Shown here one piece after another: positions 27,182 through 36,902 of a stretch of DNA of 55,071 bases. Within the stretch, counting starts at the first letter, position 1. Each line of letters begins with the position of its first letter. The position numbers and the translations under genes were made by a program. Source of the DNA: Flavobacterium pectinovorum (GTDB lineage: Bacteria; Bacteroidota; Bacteroidia; Flavobacteriales; Flavobacteriaceae); the NCBI RefSeq assembly GCF_006438875.1, contig NZ_RCZH01000006.1, positions 261,845 through 316,915 of the forward strand, in the 5' to 3' direction. The notes beneath the pieces were generated by a model, which was given only the letters and a program-made list of their open reading frames with translations, was not told the DNA's origin and did no database searches.

Positions 27182-27299
27182 GGATTAGTATAATCAAAGA
27201 AATTCTTTATTGACTTGATCTCTGTCAAAGTTTAAAACCAAGACTGTAAGGAACTTTAATTTAACAAAGATTAAAAAAAAAATTCACGCAAAATAACCA

Positions 27300-27430
27300 T
27301 AATCTTGTCATTTCGACCGAAGGGAGACCCGAGCGATAGCGAACAGACGAAGTAAATCACATAAAATAGCTCGTCAACAGTGCGTTATCCCCGCGTGTGA
27401 TTTCTCCCTTCGGTCGAAATGACAAGATTG
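27300..27430. repeat. TGTCATTTCGACCGAAGGGA palindrome
   Basis: Long arms ATCTTGTCATTTCGACCGAA and TTCGGTCGAAATGACAAGAT bracket about 85 bp. The interior GTGCGTTATCCCCGCGTGTG resembles, in inverse orientation, the interior of the copy at 23356. Confidence 0.85.
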
Positions 27431-27431
27431 T

Positions 27432-27520
27432 GATTAAACTTTGCGAAGATGGATTGAAATCCATCCCTACAATATGTTTTGTTCCTTCGGAACTGCTTTA
27501 AAAATTCCTATGGAATAGTT
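27432..27520. repeat. Dispersed repeat GGATTGAAATCCATCCCTAC
   Basis: The sequence from ACTTTGCGAAGATGG through ATTGAAATCCATCCCTACAA and TTGTTCCTTCGGAACT is repeated with few changes at 46322-46400. It contains two small hairpins, GGATTGAAATCC and GTTCCTTCGGAAC. Confidence 0.75.
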
Positions 27521-27608
27521 TATTTTCCAGCAATGCCCCAATCCCGAAAAGTTGAGCCGTAATTAATTCATTGAAACTTTCCATCAAATATTTAAATTCT
27601 AAAATATA

Positions 27609-28165
27609 TCTCGGAGAGATTATCTATTGGTAGAACATAAAGATGTTATTAATATTTGTCCTTTAGGGACTACACTGTCATGTTTTCAGTTTCTTACGGA
27701 GATTGCTTCTTCATCAAAAACCATTGTTTCTTTTAATACATAGGACAGTTCCTGCAAGTTTTTTTTAACCTTGTAGTTTTGACAATTTATTCGAAATCTA
27801 AACCCAATCGCATGTCTAGTCCCTACAGGCAATGTCATTAAGTTAGGGAAAATCCAATAGAACAATTTGTTTTTGTTCCATCGGAACATCTCATTGGTAG
27901 TCCAATAAATACGGTATTTTTTTTTTGCGTTCCGTAGGAACGTTTGATTTTATAAATAATAATTGTTAAAAACAGATACAGATTACATATACAATTTCTC
28001 AAACGTCCCAATGGGACGATGTTTCTCTCGATACATTTTTTTTCTACCGATGAGATGTTCCGATGGAACAAAATCTAAAATATCTTAACTTAATGACATT
28101 GCCCTACAGGACAAATGTTTGCTGGCTGTAATAATATTCTACCAACAGATAATCTCTCCGAGATA
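27609..28165. repeat. Nested palindrome cluster
   Basis: Outer arms ATCTCGGAGAGATTATCT (near 27609) and AGATAATCTCTCCGAGAT (near 28150) face each other. Inside them is an opposed pair around ATTTGTCC/GGACAAAT. The TIR element 27830-28101 sits at the centre, and a further opposed pair of REP units lies inside that. The gap 27182-28366 has no gene. Confidence 0.7.
27830..28101. mobile_element. TIR element, 272 bp, carrying REP units
   Basis: The ends are CAATGTCATTAAGTTAGG (two changes from consensus) and CTTAACTTAATGACATTG. The flanking 9-mers CCCTACAGG (27821-27829 and 28102-28110) are identical. The interior holds GTTCCATCGGAACATCTCAT (27875) and its inverted partner (28044-28069), plus CGTTCCGTAGGAACGTTTG facing CAAACGT-like sequence at 28000. 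The REP motif is the one found around the Y1 transposase gene at 40977. Confidence 0.82.
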
Positions 28166-28314
28166 AACTTTTAGGGCAAGATTATCTTATTATTGCAAAG
28201 AATGAATTAAAATCCGCCGAAACGGCAAAAACTAATTTTATATCATATAAATCGGGATGACAATTTTGTGGTTTTCTTTGTCAAAGTTTTAAACTTTGAC
28301 AAAAATTTACACAC

Positions 28315-28342
28315 AAAAAAAACGCCCCATTTCTGAGGCGCT
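28315..28342 (-). terminator. Terminator of the small exported protein gene
   Basis: On the minus strand CGCCTCA-GAAA-TGGGGCG is followed by a T run of eight. One base pair is mismatched. It lies about 25 bp past the stop codon. Confidence 0.7.
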
Positions 28343-28366
28343 CTTCCAATTTAGTCATGTTTTTAA

Positions 28367-28882
28367 TTAATGGTGATCATCGTGCGAATGATTCTGATCC
28401 CTGTCTTTGTTTGAATGATCATTAGAATTCTTTGAATGATCATTTTTTGAATTTCCCTTATGATTGTCGTAATCCTTTTTATTGTGATCCGGTTTGTCGT
28501 TTTTTTCCGGTCTGTTACCTCTATTTTTCTGAGGTTGTCCATGATACCCTTTTGGATAATTAGTTCTGTGTTTTTTGTGATACGAATACGGTGTATTTCC
28601 TTTATAATCATTTAGAACAACTTTATAACCTCCATAAAGATCATATTGTCTGTATTGCGCGGGCAATCTTTTTTCACGCATCCATTTACCATTATTCTCA
28701 TAAATAAATTGGCTTTGATTGACATCATAATATACATCGATATCCGGTAGATAATAATATCTACTGTCGTCATACCCTTGTGGACCCCAGTTAGGAGGTG
28801 TACCAATATTTACGTTTATCGAAACTTGTGCCTGTGCAAAAACGCTCATCAAGAGTATTAATGCAAATCCTAATTTTTTCAT
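28367..28882 (-). CDS. Small exported protein with His/Asn/Lys-rich tail
   Basis: I chose the ATG at 28882 because MKKLGFALILLMSVFAQAQ is a clear signal peptide; the longer frame to 28918 adds residues with no signal character. The product has 171 residues. The first 90 mature residues are Tyr/Asp-rich with YYYLPDIDVYYDVNQSQFIY and resemble short Flavobacterium envelope proteins of unknown function. The last 75 are very hydrophilic, rich in His, Asn, Lys and Asp, ending DQNHSHDDHH, which could bind metal ions. It has its own terminator and is not in an operon. No known function was recognised. Confidence 0.75.
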   Translation of the reverse strand: MKKLGFALILLMSVFAQAQVSINVNIGTPPNWGPQGYDDSRYYYLPDIDVYYDVNQSQFIYENNGKWMREKRLPAQYRQYDLYGGYKVVLNDYKGNTPYSYHKKHRTNYPKGYHGQPQKNRGNRPEKNDKPDHNKKDYDNHKGNSKNDHSKNSNDHSNKDRDQNHSHDDHH

Positions 28883-29018
28883 TGTTGTGGTATTAAGTAT
28901 TAATTTGATTTGAAACAAAGCTAAAGTAGTGCCATTTATTTGCCTTTCTCCTATTCATTATACGAAACCAACCTGCCAATCGACGAATAGTACTTTTTTA
29001 CCGATATATAATTATATG

Positions 29019-29045
29019 AAAAAACGCCTCAAAAAATGAGGCGCT
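29019..29045 (-). terminator. Terminator of the RND efflux operon
   Basis: On the minus strand AGCGCCTCA-TTTTT-TGAGGCG is followed by a T run. The stem is perfect and lies about 45 bp after the stop of the outer-membrane channel gene. Confidence 0.85.
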
Positions 29046-29088
29046 CTTCGTTTCAACAATTTTAATTAACAATGCAGGTATCTTCAAT

Positions 29089-30492
29089 CTATTTCCATCC
29101 TCCGCCCAAAGCACGGTACAAATCAACTACAGCTTGTAATTTTTGTAGATTATCATTGATACCACTTAATTGAGCAGCTAATAAATTTTGTTCTGATGTC
29201 AATACATCTGTATAATTGGTAGCTGAACTATATTCTAAAAGCTGTTGTGTAAAATCGACTGATTTTATCAATGCTTCAATTTGTTTTTTTCTTGAATCTT
29301 CTTTTTCAACCGCCATTTCATAAGCATACAAAGCATTTGAAACTTCTTGTCCGGCAACCAAAAGGCTTTGTTGAAAATTGTTTAATGCCTGCACTTGTCT
29401 CGATTGTGCTGTTGTTAATCTTGCTTTATTCAATCCCTGATTAAAAAGTGGCTGTGTCAATCCTCCAATCAAAGAATAAAAAACAGAATTACTGAAAAAA
29501 TCCGTCAATTGCAGATTCGAGAATCCTCCGCTTGCCGTCAATGTCAAACTTGGATAAAAATAAGTTTTAGCCATATTTGTGTTTTCAAAAGCCGTTCTGA
29601 AATTAAATTCCGCCTGACGGACATCCGGACGATTTTCAAGCAATTGAGCCGGTACACCTATAGCAAGATTTTCAGGAACAACCTGATTTCCCAATGTTCC
29701 TCTTTCGATTGCTCCCGGTGTTTGTCCTAACAGGATATTAAGCGCATTTTCAGTCTCCCGAATATCTCTTTTTAAATCCGGAATCAATACTTCGGCAGCA
29801 TGTTGATTGGCTTCACTTTGCACAACGGCAGCTCCGGTAACTATTGCGCCTTCTTTCAATGCTTTTATAACTTCAACATTCTTAATACGGCTTTCTAATG
29901 TTGCTTTTGTGATTTCTAATTGTTTGTCATAGGCTAACAATAAAAAATAATTGTTGGCAATATCCGAAATCAATTGTGTCTGAATTGCTTGTTTTGCTGC
30001 ATCTGTAGAAAGATAAGTTGCAAGAGCGGCTCTTTTAGAACTGCTCAGTTTTCCCCAAATATCAGCTTCCCAAGACGTGCTTAAACCTAATTTATAAGTC
30101 GTCGTTAAGGTATTGATATTAATTCCTGCCGGAAAATTCAATCCTGCTTCAGATTGTTTCGTGTGCGTTGCATTAGCATCAATATTCAAAGTGGGATAAT
30201 ACGCTAATTTAGCCTGACGCAAAGAAGCACGGGACTGAACGATGTTTTCTATTGCATTTTTTAAATTAAGATTTTGATTTAATCCTTTTTGAATTAAAGC
30301 ATTCAGTTTTTCATCCTTAAAAACAGTTTGCCAGGGCATCGTCGCCATCGTAGTCGAATCGGCAGAAGCCTGATCACGATACAGCTTATCTGTCGATAGT
30401 GTTGTGGGGCGCTCGTATTTTTTGGTAACGCAGGCACTCAAAAGAGTAACTGCAATTACCATTATAATATATTTATTTGAACTATGATTCAT
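29089..30492 (-). CDS. RND efflux outer-membrane channel (OprM/NodT family)
   Basis: The protein has 467 residues. It starts with a lipoprotein signal peptide (VTLLSACVTKKYERP, lipobox LSAC), as in OprM and CmeC. Two repeats of the outer-membrane efflux protein family follow, with conserved features such as STSWEADIWGKLSSSKRA and LLENRPDVRQAEFNFRTAFENT. As a trimer it forms the outer-membrane and periplasmic tunnel for the RND pump. It is the third gene of the operon, 19 bp after the pump gene, and is followed by a terminator. Substrates are unknown. Confidence 0.93.
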   Translation of the reverse strand: MNHSSNKYIIMVIAVTLLSACVTKKYERPTTLSTDKLYRDQASADSTTMATMPWQTVFKDEKLNALIQKGLNQNLNLKNAIENIVQSRASLRQAKLAYYPTLNIDANATHTKQSEAGLNFPAGININTLTTTYKLGLSTSWEADIWGKLSSSKRAALATYLSTDAAKQAIQTQLISDIANNYFLLLAYDKQLEITKATLESRIKNVEVIKALKEGAIVTGAAVVQSEANQHAAEVLIPDLKRDIRETENALNILLGQTPGAIERGTLGNQVVPENLAIGVPAQLLENRPDVRQAEFNFRTAFENTNMAKTYFYPSLTLTASGGFSNLQLTDFFSNSVFYSLIGGLTQPLFNQGLNKARLTTAQSRQVQALNNFQQSLLVAGQEVSNALYAYEMAVEKEDSRKKQIEALIKSVDFTQQLLEYSSATNYTDVLTSEQNLLAAQLSGINDNLQKLQAVVDLYRALGGGWK

Positions 30493-30511
30493 CTCTGTAT
30501 TAATTAAATTA

Positions 30512-33500
30512 TTACTCTTTATGAGCTTCTATCAATTGTACTTCCTCGTCATCATCACCTTCATCATAACCGTCTTTTGGAGGACCACTCACTCTTTCCT
30601 GCAAAGTCTGGAAAATGATAAACAATACCGGAATAACAAATACTCCTAAAACGGTTCCGATTAACATACCTCCTACAGCTCCTGTACCAATTGATTTATT
30701 CCCGACAGCTCCCGCTCCGGTAGCAAACATTAAAGGAACAAGTCCTAAAATAAAAGCGAAAGAAGTCATCAAAATTGGTCGTAAACGCGCTACTGCTCCT
30801 TCAACTGCAGCTTGTACAATTGGCATTCCTTTACGCCTTCTTTCCAAAGCAAACTCAACAATCAAAATACCATTCTTCGCCAGCAGTCCGATCAACATGA
30901 TTAAGGAAATCTGTAAATAGATGTTACTGTTTAATTTGAATATAATCGAGAATAAATAGGCTCCTGCCAATCCAAACGGAATTGATAATAATACCGCAAA
31001 AGGTAAAATATAACTCTCGTATTGTGCACTTAATAAGAAGTAAACAAATACCAGACATAATATAAAGATGAAAATAGTTTCACTTCCTGAAGCTAACTCT
31101 TCACGCGTTAATCCTGAGAATTCATATCCGTAACCTGCTGGTAATTCATCTGCAGCAACTTCCTGAATGGCCTTAATGGCATCTCCTGAACTAAACCCGG
31201 GATTTGGAGCTCCTGTAATCGCAATAGAGGAGAAAAGATTAAATCTTGAAATAGATTCCGGCCCGAAAACTCTCGTCATTTTTACAAATTCTGTAATTGG
31301 CGCCATTGTTCCTGCACTGTTTCTAACGAAAATTTTGTTCAATCCCTCAGTATTCGTACGAAATTCTGCTGAAGCCTGAATCATAACACGGTATTGCTTT
31401 CCAAATTTATTGAAATTTGAAGCATACAAACCTCCGTAATACCCTTGCATCGTTGACAAAATTGTATTTACCGGAACACCTGCATCTTTGGCCTTTGCCA
31501 GATTAATCTCCATCATATATTGAGGGAAACCCGGGTTAAAAGGTGTTGTTGCATATTGAATTTCAGGACGTTTTGATAATTTTTCTAAAAACTCAGTATT
31601 TACTTTAAAGAATTCAGCTGTTGTATGTCCTCCTTTATCCTGTAACTGGAATTCGAATCCACCACTTTGTCCAAATCCTGAAATTGTTGGTGGAGAAATG
31701 AAGAAAATATTAGCTTCACGAATACCACTTGTTTTGGCAAAAAGCTGACCAATTACGTCATTAACACTTAAGTCACGTTTGTCCCATGTTTCCAGTTTTA
31801 CAATAACCATACTGTAGGCACTTCCTGCTCCGGCAGTAAAGTTCTGCCCTACAATACGAAGTGTGTTTTTAACTCCCGGAATGGTATTCGCAATACTATC
31901 TACTTTTTTCGCTATTATATCAGAACGCTCCATAGAAGCCGATGGCGGCAAGCTAATATTGGCAAAAACAGTACCTTGATCCTCTGCAGGAACGAAAGCT
32001 GATGGCGTAGTTTTCATCATATAAAATAAAGCTGTACTGGCAATAAGAATAGCCGCTAATACAATCCATTTTTTGACAGAAAGAAATTGAACAGAACGTT
32101 TGTATTTACCCGTAACATTATCAAAAGCAACGTTAAACGACGTATAAAATCTTTGAATAAAACTTTTATGTTTGTGATCGTCTGCATGCGGTTTTAAAAG
32201 CAAAGCACACAATGCCGGACTTAAAGTCAAAGCATTAATTGCCGAAAGGATAATCGCAACGGCTAACGTTATACCAAATTGTTTGTAGAAAACCCCCGTA
32301 GAACCCGTAATAAAGGTAACCGGAATAAATACCGCGGCCATTACAAGTGTGATCGAGATAATCGCACCCGAAATTTCATCCATAGCATCAATTGTAGCTT
32401 TTTTAGACGATTTATATCCGTGATCCAGTTTGGCATGCACTGCCTCGACGACGACAATGGCATCATCGACCACAATACCAATGGCAAGAACCATCGCAAA
32501 AAGTGTCAATAAGTTAATCGTAAACCCAAATAAACTCAGGAAAAAGAACGTTCCCACAATCGCTACAGGAACTGCAATAGCCGGAATTAATGTTGATCTG
32601 AAATCCTGAAGGAAAATAAATACTACGATGAAAACCAATATAAAGGCCTCAATCAAAGTATGAATTACTTTCTCAATAGAAGCATCCAAATTTTCGTTAA
32701 CATCAACAAGAATGGTATATTTTACTCCTTTTGGGAAGTTCTTTGCAGCTTCTTCAATCAGTGCTTTAGAGTTGTTGATTACATCACGTGCATTTGATCC
32801 CGGAGTTTGGCTAATAGCCATAGCCGCAGACTCTACGCCATTTGTTTTAATCGTTGAAGCATAACTTAGCGATCCTAATTCTACTTTAGCAACATCTTTT
32901 AGTCGTAACATTTGTCCGTTTCCAACAGATTTTATGATGATATCACCAAATTCCTTGTCACTTGTTAAACGCCCTTTATATTTAATTACGTATTGAAAAG
33001 CCTGATCGCCATTCTCTCCAAATTTACCTGGCGCAGCTTCAATATTTTGTTCTGCCAAAGCAGCCGAAATATCACTCGGAATCAATTTGTATTGTTGCAT
33101 GATATCCGGTTTCAGCCAGATTCTCATAGAGTAATCTTTTGCCCCAAAAACGGTTACATCTCCTACTCCAACAACACGTTGAATTTGTGGAACAAGATTG
33201 ATCTTAGCATAATTTTGAAGGAAAGTCTGATCGTAAGCCGGATCACTGCTATATAAAGAGAAAATCAATAAGTTACTACTCTGACTTTTAGTTACCGTAA
33301 CACCTGCCTGAGTTACCTCTACCGGTAATAAACTGGTCGCTCTGGAAACCCTGTTTTGAACGTTTACCGCTGCTAAATCAGGATTTGTTCCTACTTTAAA
33401 GAAGATTTTTATAGATGCATTTCCGTCATTTGTTGCTGTAGAAGTCATGTACGTCATGTTCTCTACACCATTAATTTGCTCTTCCAGCGGAATTACAATA

Positions 33501-33679
33501 CTTTTTAATACCACATCAGCATTTGCTCCCGTGTAACTTGCCGAAACGTTTACCGTTGGCGGAGCAATATCCGGATATTGGGAAATAGGCAACTCTATAA
33601 GGCCTAAAACCCCTAGAATGACAATAATAACAGATATTACTGTTGAGAGTACAGGTCTTTGTATGAATATTTTAAACAT
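30512..33679 (-). CDS. RND multidrug efflux permease (HAE1, AcrB-like)
   Basis: The protein has 1055 residues, the usual length of hydrophobe/amphiphile efflux pumps. Twelve membrane helices and two large periplasmic loops are visible. The proton-relay aspartates are in VDDAIVVVEAV (TM4). Other signatures are FIQRPVLSTVISVIIVILG at the N-terminus, ISQYPDIAPPTV, DQGTVFANISLPPSAS, and the late GLLAKNGILIVEFA. The pump takes up substrates from periplasm or membrane and moves them to the outer-membrane channel, powered by proton import. It lies between the adaptor gene (9 bp upstream) and the channel gene. It belongs to a divergent unit with the LytS/LytTR system at 35112-36889. Confidence 0.95.
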   Translation of the reverse strand: MFKIFIQRPVLSTVISVIIVILGVLGLIELPISQYPDIAPPTVNVSASYTGANADVVLKSIVIPLEEQINGVENMTYMTSTATNDGNASIKIFFKVGTNPDLAAVNVQNRVSRATSLLPVEVTQAGVTVTKSQSSNLLIFSLYSSDPAYDQTFLQNYAKINLVPQIQRVVGVGDVTVFGAKDYSMRIWLKPDIMQQYKLIPSDISAALAEQNIEAAPGKFGENGDQAFQYVIKYKGRLTSDKEFGDIIIKSVGNGQMLRLKDVAKVELGSLSYASTIKTNGVESAAMAISQTPGSNARDVINNSKALIEEAAKNFPKGVKYTILVDVNENLDASIEKVIHTLIEAFILVFIVVFIFLQDFRSTLIPAIAVPVAIVGTFFFLSLFGFTINLLTLFAMVLAIGIVVDDAIVVVEAVHAKLDHGYKSSKKATIDAMDEISGAIISITLVMAAVFIPVTFITGSTGVFYKQFGITLAVAIILSAINALTLSPALCALLLKPHADDHKHKSFIQRFYTSFNVAFDNVTGKYKRSVQFLSVKKWIVLAAILIASTALFYMMKTTPSAFVPAEDQGTVFANISLPPSASMERSDIIAKKVDSIANTIPGVKNTLRIVGQNFTAGAGSAYSMVIVKLETWDKRDLSVNDVIGQLFAKTSGIREANIFFISPPTISGFGQSGGFEFQLQDKGGHTTAEFFKVNTEFLEKLSKRPEIQYATTPFNPGFPQYMMEINLAKAKDAGVPVNTILSTMQGYYGGLYASNFNKFGKQYRVMIQASAEFRTNTEGLNKIFVRNSAGTMAPITEFVKMTRVFGPESISRFNLFSSIAITGAPNPGFSSGDAIKAIQEVAADELPAGYGYEFSGLTREELASGSETIFIFILCLVFVYFLLSAQYESYILPFAVLLSIPFGLAGAYLFSIIFKLNSNIYLQISLIMLIGLLAKNGILIVEFALERRRKGMPIVQAAVEGAVARLRPILMTSFAFILGLVPLMFATGAGAVGNKSIGTGAVGGMLIGTVLGVFVIPVLFIIFQTLQERVSGPPKDGYDEGDDDEEVQLIEAHKE

Positions 33680-33688
33680 TTCTTTATC

Positions 33689-34846
33689 TTATTTTAAGTC
33701 TGCATATACCGTTTCTGCACTTTCATTATGCGTTTTGATCTCGCTTCCGTCTTTCAACGCAGCAACTCCTTCTAACACAATTTGATCTCCTGCTTTTAAA
33801 CCACTAGTTACCACATAATAATTACCTGCTGTATTTTCAAGTTTAGTGATATTGACATTTTTAGTTTTACCATCTTTCCCTACTGTAACCGCAAAAATCT
33901 TATCCTGAAGCTCGAATGTTGCGCTCTGAGGAATTAATATTACGTCTTTAACTTCATTTGGGATTCTTACTGTTGTGCTGCTTCCGCTTCTGATAATTCC
34001 TTTTGGATTTGAAAAACGAGCTCTAATGTTTACTGTACCTGTTTCTGTATTGATTAATCCGTTTACGGTTTCAATACGCCCTTTTTCATCATAAGTAGAA
34101 CCATCTGAAAGCAATAATGAAACTGGAGGCATTTGTTTGATTTTTTGAGCTAATGAAGTTCCTGAACCGCTTTGGGCGAAATTCAACAACGTTTTTTCGT
34201 TCATAGCAAAATACGCAAAAACATTCCCTATACTAGAAACTGTAGTCATAGGATCAGCTGTATTAGAACTAACCAAACTTCCTAAACGAAACGGAATAGA
34301 ACCTACAACGCCATCTACCGGACTTGTTACGGTTGTGTATCCTAAATTGGTTTTGGCATTTACCAAAGCTGCATTTGCCTGAGCCAATGTTGCTAAAGCT
34401 GAATCGTAAGTGTATTGTGCTGATTCAAGATCATATTTACTAATGATCCCCTGATCAACAAGTGGTTTTACTTTATTTACAGCCAGTTTTGCCGAGCTTA
34501 AACTCGCCTGAGCGCTTTTTATACTTGCTGCTGCTGTACGAACTTGTTGCTCATATTCCGGCGCACTGATTTTGAACAAAGGCTGTCCCGCTCTCACAAC
34601 AGCACCTTCATCGACATAAATTTTGTCAATATACCCTTCTACTCTCGGTCGGATTTCGATATTTTGCTGTCCCTGAATACTGGCAGGATAGTCTGTATAT
34701 AATGTTGTAGATTTTTGCTGTAAAGTCAGCGTTTTATACTCTTTAACTTGAGGTGCACCTCCGGCTTGAGCCGATTTGTCATTTTTACCACACGATACGA
34801 TGATAACTGATGCTGCAAGAATGCTTAAAAAGGATTGCTTATTCAT
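33689..34846 (-). CDS. RND efflux periplasmic adaptor (membrane fusion protein)
   Basis: The protein has 385 residues with a lipoprotein signal peptide (SVIIVSCGKNDK). It shows the expected order: lipoyl/barrel-sandwich halves (VEGYIDKIYVDEGAVVRAGQ and TTVTSPVDGVVGSIPFRLG) separated by a coiled-coil hairpin (about 95-160), then the beta-barrel and membrane-proximal domain. It joins the RND pump to the outer-membrane channel. It is the first gene of the three-gene operon, so the control region at 34930-34978 should act on its promoter. Confidence 0.94.
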   Translation of the reverse strand: MNKQSFLSILAASVIIVSCGKNDKSAQAGGAPQVKEYKTLTLQQKSTTLYTDYPASIQGQQNIEIRPRVEGYIDKIYVDEGAVVRAGQPLFKISAPEYEQQVRTAAASIKSAQASLSSAKLAVNKVKPLVDQGIISKYDLESAQYTYDSALATLAQANAALVNAKTNLGYTTVTSPVDGVVGSIPFRLGSLVSSNTADPMTTVSSIGNVFAYFAMNEKTLLNFAQSGSGTSLAQKIKQMPPVSLLLSDGSTYDEKGRIETVNGLINTETGTVNIRARFSNPKGIIRSGSSTTVRIPNEVKDVILIPQSATFELQDKIFAVTVGKDGKTKNVNITKLENTAGNYYVVTSGLKAGDQIVLEGVAALKDGSEIKTHNESAETVYADLK

Positions 34847-34929
34847 TGTGAAAAATGTGTAATTATCAATTTATATCGAACAAAAGAACTAAAATATTAC
34901 AAACAAAAAATTTCAAATAGACGGAAACC

Positions 34930-34978
34930 TTGAAACAATCGATAGACATGAGATGACAACCGATAGAAGTTGTTTCAA
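34930..34978. promoter_or_regulatory. Candidate LytTR operator between pump operon and two-component system
   Basis: The 12-mers ACAATCGATAGA (34935-34946) and ACAACCGATAGA (34956-34967) are direct repeats, 11/12 identical, starting 21 bp apart. They sit inside a 9-bp inverted repeat, TTGAAACAA (34930-34938) and TTGTTTCAA (34970-34978). Direct repeats two helical turns apart are the usual form of LytTR operators. The site is 84 bp upstream of the adaptor gene start and about 134 bp upstream of the kinase gene. Confidence 0.6.
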
Positions 34979-35111
34979 AATAATAAAGCTTTAAAAAACA
35001 AGCTCATCGGTTATAAAATGGTTTTTGGGGGTTATGATTCCATTTTTGACGATTGCTTTCCCATCTTACTCAAATATAGTGTAATATTGCCAATAAAATC
35101 ACAAAAATATA

Positions 35112-36161
35112 ATGGCACCCAACTTTTTTAAACCGTATATGTCTACCGGATTGCATATCCTTGCCTGGATATTGCTGGGATATATTCAGTTGTTTTATAT
35201 ACCACTTACGTGGAATCTTGTACTTCCACCGATTTTTTGGCTTTGGCAAACGATCGTCTTATTTTTTATGATTCTGATTTTTTACTACAATGCCAAAATA
35301 ATAGTCCCGAAAACGATTATAAAAGACAAAATTGGACCTTTTTTATTTTGGGCACTCTGGAGTATTTTTGCCATGCAGCTTGTTGCCTACTTATACAATA
35401 CAAACACTGACTTGCATAATAAACTGGCGCTTCTTTTGGGTTTTAAAAAATACAGAAACAATTATTTTGACAATTACGTTTTCAGCTTAACCTTATTGGT
35501 TTTAGGAATCAGTACCAGTTATGCCATGTTACAGCATTGGCAAAAAGCTGCACAGCACAAACAAAAATTAGAGCAGGACAAAACCATGGCAGAATTGGCG
35601 ATGTTGAAAGCGCAAATTAATCCCCATTTTTTCTTTAACTCACTAAATAGTATTTATTCCCTTACGTATACCAACATTGAAGATTCCCGTAGTGCCCTTC
35701 ATACCTTAAGCCGTATGATGCGATATTTACTTTACAGTACAGAAGGTGAACGAACTACATTATTAAAAGAAGTCGAATTCATGAAAGATTTTATCGCTTT
35801 GATGAAGCTCCGTGCCAATAAAAAATTAACCATAACAACCGATATTCCGGAAAAAATTCATGATTTTCAAATTGTCCCAATGTTATTATTACCTTTAGTA
35901 GAAAATGCTTTTAAACATGGTGTAAATGCGATTGATAAAAGTGAAATACATATTTCGCTAAAGCAAAAAGGAGCCGATCTTGAATTTGAAGTAGAAAATA
36001 CTTTCTTCGAAAAAACTTCTACAACTGATCAGGGCGGAATTGGATTAACAAATACAAAACGCAGATTACATTTAATTTATCCAAATAAGCATTTTATGAC
36101 CGCCGGTATTGACCAAAAAGGGAAATACAATGTTAATCTGCAAATAACTTTAGAACAATGA
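35112..36161 (+). CDS. LytS-type sensor histidine kinase
   Basis: The protein has 349 residues. Four membrane helices fill about residues 10-140 with no periplasmic sensor domain. The kinase is of the His_kinase (PF06580) type: LKAQINPHFFFNSLNSIYSL with the phosphoacceptor His172, followed by the ATPase motifs LLPLVENAFKHGV and GGIGLTNTKRRL. It overlaps the response regulator gene by 4 bp (ATGA), so translation is coupled. It is divergent from the RND efflux operon, whose expression it probably controls. The input signal may be a membrane-perturbing compound, but the sequence does not show this. Confidence 0.93.
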   Translation: MAPNFFKPYMSTGLHILAWILLGYIQLFYIPLTWNLVLPPIFWLWQTIVLFFMILIFYYNAKIIVPKTIIKDKIGPFLFWALWSIFAMQLVAYLYNTNTDLHNKLALLLGFKKYRNNYFDNYVFSLTLLVLGISTSYAMLQHWQKAAQHKQKLEQDKTMAELAMLKAQINPHFFFNSLNSIYSLTYTNIEDSRSALHTLSRMMRYLLYSTEGERTTLLKEVEFMKDFIALMKLRANKKLTITTDIPEKIHDFQIVPMLLLPLVENAFKHGVNAIDKSEIHISLKQKGADLEFEVENTFFEKTSTTDQGGIGLTNTKRRLHLIYPNKHFMTAGIDQKGKYNVNLQITLEQ

Positions 36162-36889
36162 TTGTATTAAAATGTATAGCAGTAGACGATGAACCACTTG
36201 CCTTAAAATTGGTGGAAACCTTTATAGAACAAACTCCGTTTTTGCAATTGGCATGCAGTTGTGATAATGCTGTTGAAGCCATGAGTTTAATACGGGAGCA
36301 ACAACCGGACATTGTTTTTCTGGATATCAATATGCCCAACTTAACGGGTATGGAACTCGCCAGACTTTTGCAGGAACAACCCGGACCGTTGCCAAAAATC
36401 ATTTTTACAACCGCTTACAATCATTATGCAATTGAAGGTTACAGGGTTAACGCGGTCGATTATTTACTGAAACCTTTTAGTTACGAAGAGTTTCTAAGAG
36501 CCGCCAACAAGGTTTTACAATTATCTGAAGAAGCAGCGAATCAATTTCACTCCATTTCGGCCGATGATGAATTTATTTTTCTAAAAGTCGAATATCAATG
36601 GGTTCGAATTCCTTTGAAAGATATTTTATATATCGAAAGTTTAAAGGATTATGTTAAGGTTCATCTCGAAGATTCCCAGAAATCTCTAATGTCTTTGATT
36701 TCGCTTAAAGCACTGGAAGAAAAATTATCTTCAGCAAAATTTATGCGCATCAATCGATCATTTATTGTTTCATTGGAGAAAATAAATGCGATAAGCAAAA
36801 ATTCAATATTTATTGGTAAAACCGAAATAACGGTTGGAGAACAATACAAAGAAGCATTTAAAACCATTGTCGAAAAATGGTTGAAATAA
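36158..36889 (+). CDS. LytTR-family response regulator
   Basis: The protein has 243 residues. The receiver domain (1-120) has the acidic pair VDDEP, phosphoacceptor Asp56 (VFLDINMP), a threonine in FTTAYN and Lys105 (LLKPF). The C-terminal LytTR DNA-binding domain (about 140-243) shows IPLKDILYIESLKDYVKVH and FMRINRSFIVSLEKI. It is the partner of the LytS-type kinase with which it overlaps. The direct-repeat site at 34930-34978 is its most likely target. A DUF3861 gene follows 13 bp downstream and may be cotranscribed. Confidence 0.95.
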   Translation: MIVLKCIAVDDEPLALKLVETFIEQTPFLQLACSCDNAVEAMSLIREQQPDIVFLDINMPNLTGMELARLLQEQPGPLPKIIFTTAYNHYAIEGYRVNAVDYLLKPFSYEEFLRAANKVLQLSEEAANQFHSISADDEFIFLKVEYQWVRIPLKDILYIESLKDYVKVHLEDSQKSLMSLISLKALEEKLSSAKFMRINRSFIVSLEKINAISKNSIFIGKTEITVGEQYKEAFKTIVEKWLK

Positions 36890-36902
36890 TTATAAATACC
36901 AC

